Shown here: piece after piece, positions 1 through 6,038 of the stretch | How the letters are laid out: every line of letters begins with the position of its first letter | Numbering within the stretch: position 1 is the stretch's first letter | Source of the DNA: DATJXG01 sp035500455 | Lineage (GTDB): Bacteria; Acidobacteriota; Terriglobia; Terriglobales; Acidobacteriaceae | Assembly (NCBI GenBank): GCA_035500455.1 | Contig: DATJXG010000123.1 | Span: forward strand, 1 to 6,669 | DNA length: 6,669 bases | Direction: 5' to 3' | The notes under the pieces: model-generated | The model's database searches: none | What the model saw: the letters and a program-made list of their open reading frames with translations, nothing else | Told to the model about the DNA's origin: nothing | Made by a program: the position numbers and the translations under genes

Positions 1-1140
1 GAAAGCCAGAACCAGGGGATCCACTGCAATCGGGTGAACCAGAGGAACGCTGGTGGGCATCAGGCCAGCGACGGCCCGTGTAATCAGAAAAGCCAGCGCA
101 AGCCCGGCTCCCGCGCCCATCAGCGCGAGCAGCATGCTCTCTGCCAGCGACTGGCGAAACAGCCGCAGCCCTCCTGCCCCCAGCGCACGGCGCACGGCGA
201 TCTCTCTTTGCCGATCGGCCGCCCGGCCCAGCAGAAGGTTGGCAATATTCGCGCACGCGATCAGCAACACGAATCCGACCGCGCCCAGCAAAAGGAGCAG
301 CACCGGCGTTGCATCCCCGGTGACGTGCTCCTTGAGCGGCAGAGCCACCGCGCCCAGCTTGATGGAATCGCGGAACTGCGCCGGGTAAGTCTCTTGAATG
401 CGATGAGCCAGCGATCCAAGATCGGTGCTCACCCGTGCCAGGCTCACGCCCGGCCGCACCCGCGCCACCACGCCGTAGTTGAAGTTGTCACCCACTTCCT
501 TTAGCTCGTCGGGCGTGAAGGCCATGGGGACAAACACGTCTGCCGGATCACCCTGCGCCATGCGTGGCAAGGGGAACGCGAATCCGCGCGGCATTACGCC
601 GATCACGGTGTAAGTTTCGCGGTTCAGCGTGACCGTTTGGCCGAGAACCGAGTCACTGCCGGCAAAACGCCGCTGCCACAAGCCATAACTCAACACCGCC
701 AGCAGGTGTCCCGGAGCATCTTCTTCCGCGCTGAATGCCCGCCCGATCAGCGGCTCAACTCCGAGCGTCGGGAACAGGCTTGCGTTCACCCGCGCCACCG
801 GAACGCGCTGCGGCGTGCCCTGTCCCGAAAGATCAAGCTGCTCGCCGGCGAACCCAGCCACGCCGTCAAACACCCGGTTGTGCTGCTGCAACTGAAGAAC
901 GTCGGGCGCCGAAACCGGAATCGGCTCCGGAGTCGCCATCGGAATGCTCTCCCTCACCAGCACCAGTTGGCCGGGATCGCGGTAAGGCAAAGGACGCAGG
1001 ATCACCGCGTTGATCACACTGAAGATGGCCGTATTCGCGCCGATGCCCAGGGCAAGGGTCAGCACCGCAACCGAGGTGAATCCAGGGCTCTTGCGCAGCT
1101 GCCGCAATGCGTAGCGAATATCGTGGAGTAGCCCGGTCAT
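1..1140 (-). CDS. ADOP-family ABC permease, N-terminal part (gene runs off left edge)
   Basis: This is the last gene of the array in the window. The frame runs from an ATG at 1140 without a stop to base 1, giving exactly 380 codons, so about the first half of an ADOP protein is seen. It starts MTGLLHDIRYALRQLRKSPG, a basic amphipathic N-terminus like that of its neighbours. Helix 1 follows (about 22-48, with LGIGAN at 31-36 and RPLPY at 49-53). The first MacB-type core domain spans about 55-275, with LSYGLWQRRFAG at 150-161 and VIGVMP at 179-184. The first FtsX domain has helices near 279-304 and 333-360 and the coupling motif at 311-326 (QREIAVRRALGAGGLR). The ATG is 13 bases after the upstream stop and behind a weak Shine-Dalgarno. 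The second half is presumed to lie to the left. From this part alone a single-unit MacB-like permease cannot be excluded, but close similarity to the complete neighbours favours ADOP. Substrate unknown. Confidence 0.9.
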   Translation of the reverse strand, partial: MTGLLHDIRYALRQLRKSPGFTSVAVLTLALGIGANTAIFSVINAVILRPLPYRDPGQLVLVRESIPMATPEPIPVSAPDVLQLQQHNRVFDGVAGFAGEQLDLSGQGTPQRVPVARVNASLFPTLGVEPLIGRAFSAEEDAPGHLLAVLSYGLWQRRFAGSDSVLGQTVTLNRETYTVIGVMPRGFAFPLPRMAQGDPADVFVPMAFTPDELKEVGDNFNYGVVARVRPGVSLARVSTDLGSLAHRIQETYPAQFRDSIKLGAVALPLKEHVTGDATPVLLLLLGAVGFVLLIACANIANLLLGRAADRQREIAVRRALGAGGLRLFRQSLAESMLLALMGAGAGLALAFLITRAVAGLMPTSVPLVHPIAVDPLVLAF

Positions 1141-1141
1141 T

Positions 1142-1153
1142 GTGATTTCTCAC
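1142..1153 (-). promoter_or_regulatory. Weak ribosome binding site within a possible GAAA-loop hairpin
   Basis: The 13-base gap before the last gene contains, on the minus strand, GTGAGAAATCAC. This can fold as a 4-base-pair stem (GTGA/TCAC) closed by a GAAA tetraloop of the GNRA class. The best Shine-Dalgarno-like sequence, GTGAG, lies inside it, 8 bases before the ATG, and there is no AGGAG as at the other two junctions. The hairpin could lower initiation or make it depend on ribosomes arriving from the upstream gene. A stem this short can occur by chance, so this is tentative. Confidence 0.35.
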
Positions 1154-3595
1154 TCACTCATAGCGCAGCGCCACCATGGGATCGACCTTGGCCGCCCAGC
1201 GCGCCGGCAGATAGCTGGCGAACAGCACCGCCGCCAAGAGCAGCAGCGAGGTCAGCAGCACCGCCAGCGGGTTGAAGAGGCTGACGTTGTACAGAAGGCT
1301 GGATAAGGCGCGTCCGGCCACGAAAGTGGCCGCCCAGCCCAACACCAGGCCCACCACCGCCAGGCGAATTCCCTGTCCCAGCACGAGCCGCAGTATGCTT
1401 CCGCGCTCTGCGCCGAGAGCGAACCGGATCCCAAGCTCACGCGTCCGCAAACGTACCGAGTAGCTGATCACGCCATAAAGGCCCAGAGCCGCCAGGAGCA
1501 GGGCCAGGCCGGCAAAGATCGAGAGCAAGACCACCAGAAATTTCCGGCCGAGCAGTGAATCGTCCACTCTCTGCTCCATAGTCTTCAGGTCGTAGAGCGG
1601 CTGATTCGGATCAACCCGGCGAATGGCGGCCTGCATCGCGCCGGTCAGGCTCTCCGGATTCGCGCTATCCGACCGCACAACCAGCTCGCCAACTGGCGTC
1701 GGAACTTGCGCGACGGGGAGGAAGAAGAACCCTTCTCTTACGTCGGCCTCCAGGGAAGAACTCTTGGTGTGGGCCACAACACCGACGATACTCATCCAGG
1801 GCGAATTCGAGCCGAGCCGGATCTGCTGGCCGATTGGGTCGGAGTCGCCCCAATATTGATGGGCAAGAGTGGCATCGACAATCGCCACCTGCGCGGTTTT
1901 CATGCGGTCGTCGTAGGTAAAGGCACGGCCGTGGAGCATGGGAATACCGAGAGTCGAGAAATACTGTGGCGAAATAACGCGAACGCTGCCATGCGGGCCG
2001 GGATCATGCGGTCCCGATGGCCGACCCTTGATGCTGAAGGACGACATGCCGCCGAGGTTCGAGAAGGGCAGCGCGTCCGCAATCGCAGCGCTCTTCACGC
2101 CTGGAATACTCCTCAGTTCCTGTTCCGCGGTGGTCAGAAAAGCGGCCTGCTGCTCGTCGGTTTTGTAAACTGTTGGCGCGAGGGAGAAAGCCGCCGTCAT
2201 CAGACCCTGCGTTTCGAAGCCTGTATCAACCTTCTGCACCTGCTCCAGACTGCGGATCAGCAGCCCTGAGCCCACCAGCAGGAGCATGGCCAGAGCGATT
2301 TCGCCGACCACCAGGAACGAGCGCAATCTCTGCCCAACACTGCCGCTGTTGCCCGTGCGCCCGGCTTCCTGCAGAATCTGGAACCACCGGCTGTGGGTGA
2401 TGTGCCAGGCCGGCGCGGTGCCGCAAAGCAGCACGCACAAAACTGCGATCCCCAGCACAAACAGCAGGACACTTCCGCTGATCTTCACCGCGAGATTGCC
2501 TGCCAGGCTTGGCGGCGCGAGCATGAGCAGGAGAGGAACCGCGAAACGTGCCAGCAATAGGCCGAGCGCGCCTCCGGAAACCGCCAGCAGCAGGCTCTCC
2601 ATAAAAGCCTGCTGTATAAGCCGGCCGTTACCCGCCCCCAGCGCGGCCTGAATCGAGATTTCATGCTGTCTCGCCGTCGCCCGCGCCAGCAGCAGCCCGG
2701 CGATGTTGGCGCATGCGATCAGCAGAACCGCGGCCACAGCCGCAAGCAGAATAGCCAGCGGCTTGCGCAGTTTGCCGGCCACAAAATCCACCAGCGGCAT
2801 GGAAAACATCCCCCAGCCGGACGAAGCCCCAAAGCTGCCTGTGCCTTCCGACGCGATGCTGCGGGCGGCGCGCTGCTGCAGAAACTGATTGGCCTGCTGC
2901 AGCGACACTCCCGTGCGCAGGCGCGCCACCCCGAACAGGTTTTCGCTGTACCGGTAATTCGGATCGAAGTAACGGCCGGTGGGTAATGCAATCGGCGACC
3001 AGAGTTCAACTCCATTGGGCCATTCGAAGTCCGAACGCATCACGCCCACAACCTGGTAGGACTCCTCGTTCAGCAGCAGCGAACGGCCAACGACGTTAGG
3101 ATCGCCGCCGAAGCGGCGCTTCCATGCGCGATAGGACAAGACAACTTCGTGATTGGCCCCAGGTTGATCCTCCTCGGGCCGGAACACGCGTCCCATGTAG
3201 GGGCTCGCCCAGAAAACGTCGAACCATTGCCACGAAACCACCGCCCCGACCAGGCGTTCGGGAGTGGCACCACTGCCGCTGTAATTGAAGCCCATTGGCT
3301 GCGCCACAGCGGCAGAAGTGAAGATTTCTTTTCCGGTGACGGCATCGCCGAAGTCGGGCGCCGAGATGCCGATGTTGCTGAGGTCGGCCATGGAGTAGCG
3401 GGCGCGCAGGGCCACTACGCTGTCCGCATGCGGAACCCCGCTCGGATTCAGCAGAATCGCGTTCGTCACGCTGAACACGGCAACGTTCGCCCCGATCCCC
3501 AGCGCGAGCGTGAGCACTGCCACAGCCAGGAATGCCGGGCTCTTGTATGCCTGACGCGCGGCATAACGCAGATCCTGCCTGAATCCGGTCATCAT
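1154..3595 (-). CDS. ADOP-family duplicated ABC transporter permease, complete, diverged first half
   Basis: The 813-residue product has the same double-permease layout as its upstream neighbour: helix 1 (about 22-48), core domain 1 (about 50-275), FtsX domain 1 (helices near 280-304, 333-360 and 373-393), a central helix (426-447), core domain 2 (about 450-680) and FtsX domain 2 (helices near 685-709, 740-764 and 773-796), ending VDPMVALRYE. There is no ATPase domain. The second half is canonical, with the coupling motif at 718-733 (TRELGIRFALGAERGS). The first half departs from the paralogs. The usual RPLPY after helix 1 is replaced by NPSGVP (50-55), the end of the core domain has a Gly/Ser-rich stretch (about 251-262), and the coupling motif at 310-325 (QHEISIQAALGAGNGR) has lost two arginines. 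Two adjacent ATG codons can start it, at 3595 and 3592. The second gives MTGF, like the MTGL of the next gene, and both are within reach of the same AGGAG. No frameshift or internal stop is present, so it looks functional. Substrate unknown. Confidence 0.92.
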   Translation of the reverse strand: MMTGFRQDLRYAARQAYKSPAFLAVAVLTLALGIGANVAVFSVTNAILLNPSGVPHADSVVALRARYSMADLSNIGISAPDFGDAVTGKEIFTSAAVAQPMGFNYSGSGATPERLVGAVVSWQWFDVFWASPYMGRVFRPEEDQPGANHEVVLSYRAWKRRFGGDPNVVGRSLLLNEESYQVVGVMRSDFEWPNGVELWSPIALPTGRYFDPNYRYSENLFGVARLRTGVSLQQANQFLQQRAARSIASEGTGSFGASSGWGMFSMPLVDFVAGKLRKPLAILLAAVAAVLLIACANIAGLLLARATARQHEISIQAALGAGNGRLIQQAFMESLLLAVSGGALGLLLARFAVPLLLMLAPPSLAGNLAVKISGSVLLFVLGIAVLCVLLCGTAPAWHITHSRWFQILQEAGRTGNSGSVGQRLRSFLVVGEIALAMLLLVGSGLLIRSLEQVQKVDTGFETQGLMTAAFSLAPTVYKTDEQQAAFLTTAEQELRSIPGVKSAAIADALPFSNLGGMSSFSIKGRPSGPHDPGPHGSVRVISPQYFSTLGIPMLHGRAFTYDDRMKTAQVAIVDATLAHQYWGDSDPIGQQIRLGSNSPWMSIVGVVAHTKSSSLEADVREGFFFLPVAQVPTPVGELVVRSDSANPESLTGAMQAAIRRVDPNQPLYDLKTMEQRVDDSLLGRKFLVVLLSIFAGLALLLAALGLYGVISYSVRLRTRELGIRFALGAERGSILRLVLGQGIRLAVVGLVLGWAATFVAGRALSSLLYNVSLFNPLAVLLTSLLLLAAVLFASYLPARWAAKVDPMVALRYE
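1156..1175 (-). repeat. 20-base direct repeat, copy 2 (3' coding end)
   Basis: Identical to 3607-3626. It encodes VALRYE plus the first base of the stop codon of the third permease gene. Identity breaks off immediately outside: here the stop is TGA, in the other copy TAG. Confidence 0.7.
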
Positions 3596-3601
3596 GTTCT
3601 T

Positions 3602-3606
3602 CTCCT
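3602..3606 (-). promoter_or_regulatory. Ribosome binding site overlapping the upstream stop codon
   Basis: On the minus strand this reads AGGAG and shares two bases with the TAG stop of the gene at 3605-6025. It lies 6 bases before the first ATG of the next gene and 9 bases before a second, adjacent ATG, so it can serve either. The layout matches the junction at 6026-6038 and suggests translational coupling. Confidence 0.75.
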
Positions 3607-6025
3607 ACTCATAGCGCAGCGCCACCGTTGGAGAGACCCGGGCCGCGCGCCGCGCGGGAAGGTAGCTGGCCGCGAGCGCTACTCCACTCAAGCAGACCGC
3701 CACGGCAACAAAGGTCAGCGGATCGCTGGCGCTCACTCCGAACAGCAGCCCTCGCATGAGCCGCGTCAACCCCAGTGAGGCCACAAATCCCAGCAGCACT
3801 CCGGCTCCGGCCAGGCCCATCCCCTGCCCGACCACCAGGCGCAATACATCGCCGCGCTGCGCGCCCAGCGCCATCCGTATTCCGATTTCGCGGGTGCGCT
3901 GCGCCACCGAATACGCCATCACGCCGTATAGTCCGACCGCCGCCAGCACCAGTGCGAGGCCGGAAAAAATTGCCAGCAGCGTCATGGTGAATTTCCGCCG
4001 CAGCGTCGAGTTGGCCACGACCTGCTGCATGCTGCGCACGTTGGCCAGTGGGACGCTTTTGTCCACGCTCCACACAGCGTTCTGCGCCGCTGTGGTCAAC
4101 TCGAGCGGATCAGCCAGGCTCGAACGCACCGCGATGTATGCCGACGGCCAATGCGCCTGCCCGAACGGCAGGTAAATCTCCGGACGAGGAGCTGTTTCAA
4201 GGTCGGTGTGCCGCACATTCCCAACCACACCTACAATCTGCAGCTTCTCGCTGTCGGGCCCGAAGTCGGTGATGTAGCGCCCGATCGGGTCCTGGCCGGC
4301 GAAATATTTCTCCGCCAGCACCCGGTTCACGATAGCCACGTGCAGAGTGTTCGGCAGATCGTGATCGCTGAAGTTGCGGCCTTCAAACAGCGGCATTCCC
4401 ATGGTGTGGAAATATCCCGGAGTGCTCACGCGAATGTCCGCGTTGCAGTCTCTGCGATTGCTTCCGGGAATCGTGAACCAGCGCGAGCTGTTTCCTCCGG
4501 AGAGAGGCAGCCGGCTCACAGCGCCCACTGCCTGGACGGCGGGAACCGCCTGCAGACGTTCCACTACCTGCTGATAGAAGGCATCCTGGCGGGTGGGTTC
4601 GGAGGATGATGGAAGCCCGACGTTGAATACCAGCAAGCGTTCGGCATCGAAGCCGGGATCTACCTGCATCAACCGCACGAAGCTCTTCACCAGCAAGCCC
4701 GCTCCCGCCAGCAGCACCAGGGAGATGCCAACTTCGGCAATTACCAGCGCCGAGCGGGTACGGCCGCGTCCCCGGCTGCTTCCCCGGTCCCCCTCCTTGA
4801 GCGCCTCGTGCAGATTTACCGAGGAACCCTGGACTGCGGGGGCCAGGCCGAACAGGATCCCGCTAAGAACCGAGACCGCGAAGCTGAAAAAAAGCACGTC
4901 CCGGCTGATGCCGACGTGCTTGAAGTTGCTGATCTCTTGCGGACTGAGCGAAAGCAATGCCGGAACCGCCCAGGCTGCGAGCAGTACGCCGGCAATTCCT
5001 CCCAGCAAACCCAGCAGCACGCTCTCGGTCAGTAACTGGCGAACCAGGCGCAGGCGGCCGGCGCCCATGGCCACGCGAACAGAGATTTCCCGCGCCCTCT
5101 TCGATGCCCGCGCCAGCAGCAGATTGGCCACGTTGGCGCAGCCAATCAAGAGGACAAGACCCACCGCCGCCATAAGCATTAGCAGCACCGGCCGCACATC
5201 GCCCACGAGGTAGTCCTGCATGCGCTGGACGCCCACTCCAACGTTGTCATCTTCGTTGGGATACTGCTTTTCCAATTGCCGCGCGATGGCGTCCATTTCG
5301 CTGCTGGCCTGCTGTAGCGTGATACCCGGCTTCAACCGCGCCCACACGTCCATGTAGATCCGGTCGCGCATGGTTCGCGGATCCTGACTGGGAGATAGAG
5401 GATGGGTAGGAATGCCCCACGGAGAAGGCAGCCACAACTCGCCTTGCTCATCGGGGGCAAAACTCGGTGGCATGACTCCGACCACCGTGAAGGGACGCCC
5501 ATCCAGCATGATGTCGCGCCCGATCACGCCGCGATCGCCGCCATAACGCCGTTTCCACAGGCCATAGCTCAAGACCGCCACGCGCTCCCGTCCGGGCTGT
5601 TCGTCTTCGGGCAGCAGCGTGCGCCCCAGCAGCGGCGCAACATCAAACAGCGAAAAGAAGCTGGCAGTCGCCATCGTGGTGCGGATACGCTCCGGCTGGC
5701 CGCCTTCCGCCAGATTCATCTGCCAGCCGCGCGCCGCCGCCATAATGGAGAACACATCGTTGCGCGCCTTCCAGTCCAGGTAGTTCGCCGGTGAGGAATC
5801 GTCCGTCCAGGTTCCCTGCCTGCGGTCCACCTGCGAGAGCAGAACAATCCGGTCTGCTTCTTTGTAAGGCAGGGGATGCAGCAGAACCGCGTCCACAACG
5901 CTGAAAATGGCGGTAACACTCGCAATCGCGAGCGCCAGCGCAATCACTGCCACGGCTGTGAAACCGGGGCTGCCACGCAGTTGCCGCACTGAAAAACGGA
6001 CGTCCTGGAAGAACGTGCTGATCAA
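3605..6025 (-). CDS. ADOP-family duplicated ABC transporter permease, complete
   Basis: The 806-residue product is a multi-pass inner-membrane permease made of two MacB-like halves with no ATPase domain. In order: a basic amphipathic N-terminus (1-20), membrane helix 1 (about 22-48), the first MacB-type core domain (about 50-275, with LSYGLWKRRYGG at 152-163 and VVGVMP at 181-186), and the first FtsX domain with helices near 281-304, 333-358 and 376-396. The second unit has a helix at 426-447, a core domain at about 450-675, and FtsX helices near 681-705, 731-756 and 770-788. Coupling motifs are at 311-326 (AREISVRVAMGAGRLR) and 711-726 (TREIGIRMALGAQRGD). It ends in VSPTVALRYE. The start is TTG: an in-frame TGA lies two codons upstream, a good AGGAG sits 8 bases before it, and the N-terminus from there matches the neighbours. 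One oddity is that the first helix has LAIASV where the paralogs have LGIGAN. Length and architecture fit the acidobacterial duplicated orphan permeases. Transported substrate and partner ATPase are unknown. Confidence 0.93.
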   Translation of the reverse strand: MISTFFQDVRFSVRQLRGSPGFTAVAVIALALAIASVTAIFSVVDAVLLHPLPYKEADRIVLLSQVDRRQGTWTDDSSPANYLDWKARNDVFSIMAAARGWQMNLAEGGQPERIRTTMATASFFSLFDVAPLLGRTLLPEDEQPGRERVAVLSYGLWKRRYGGDRGVIGRDIMLDGRPFTVVGVMPPSFAPDEQGELWLPSPWGIPTHPLSPSQDPRTMRDRIYMDVWARLKPGITLQQASSEMDAIARQLEKQYPNEDDNVGVGVQRMQDYLVGDVRPVLLMLMAAVGLVLLIGCANVANLLLARASKRAREISVRVAMGAGRLRLVRQLLTESVLLGLLGGIAGVLLAAWAVPALLSLSPQEISNFKHVGISRDVLFFSFAVSVLSGILFGLAPAVQGSSVNLHEALKEGDRGSSRGRGRTRSALVIAEVGISLVLLAGAGLLVKSFVRLMQVDPGFDAERLLVFNVGLPSSSEPTRQDAFYQQVVERLQAVPAVQAVGAVSRLPLSGGNSSRWFTIPGSNRRDCNADIRVSTPGYFHTMGMPLFEGRNFSDHDLPNTLHVAIVNRVLAEKYFAGQDPIGRYITDFGPDSEKLQIVGVVGNVRHTDLETAPRPEIYLPFGQAHWPSAYIAVRSSLADPLELTTAAQNAVWSVDKSVPLANVRSMQQVVANSTLRRKFTMTLLAIFSGLALVLAAVGLYGVMAYSVAQRTREIGIRMALGAQRGDVLRLVVGQGMGLAGAGVLLGFVASLGLTRLMRGLLFGVSASDPLTFVAVAVCLSGVALAASYLPARRAARVSPTVALRYE
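3607..3626 (-). repeat. 20-base direct repeat, copy 1 (3' coding end)
   Basis: This 20-base stretch is identical to 1156-1175. It covers the codons for VALRYE and the first base of the stop codon of the second permease gene. Codon choice as well as protein sequence is identical between the two copies. It is a coding repeat caused by paralogy of the C-termini; the flanking sequence on either side differs. Confidence 0.7.
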
Positions 6026-6033
6026 AGTTCAAT

Positions 6034-6038
6034 CTCCT
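6034..6038 (-). promoter_or_regulatory. Ribosome binding site overlapping the upstream stop codon
   Basis: On the minus strand this reads AGGAG, 8 bases before the TTG start of the gene at 3605-6025. Its first two bases are the last two bases of the upstream TAG stop codon, giving TAGGAG. This strong site supports the unusual TTG start and suggests that ribosomes ending the first permease can re-initiate on the second. Confidence 0.75.

Noticed and set aside
34..1131. Plus-strand frames at 34-504 and 637-1131
   Set aside because: Both are antisense to the partial last permease, whose minus-strand frame is open over all 380 codons and matches its paralogs in every conserved motif.
866..1153. 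Minus-strand frame of 95 codons overlapping the start of the last permease
   Set aside because: It is out of frame with the conserved MTGLLHDIRYALRQL protein, and its translation resembles no part of the family.
1154..3595. Possible pseudogene because of the diverged first half
   Set aside because: The frame is intact over 813 codons, all expected membrane helices and both domains are present, and a good ribosome binding site precedes it.
3149..3778. Plus-strand open frame of 209 codons antisense to the third permease and across the junction
   Set aside because: It lies opposite well-supported permease coding sequence, has a low-complexity Arg/His/Gly/Gln-rich translation with no recognisable fold, and no good ribosome binding site was noted. 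It is the usual antisense shadow of GC-rich genes.
4593..5213. Plus-strand open frame of 206 codons, Ser/Arg/Pro/Thr-rich
   Set aside because: It is entirely antisense to the second permease. Its composition follows from the complement of the permease codons, and no domain is recognisable.
5643..6032. Minus-strand frame of 129 codons beginning just upstream of the second permease
   Set aside because: It overlaps the N-terminal region of the permease in another frame. Only the frame starting at 6025 gives the conserved helix and core domain.
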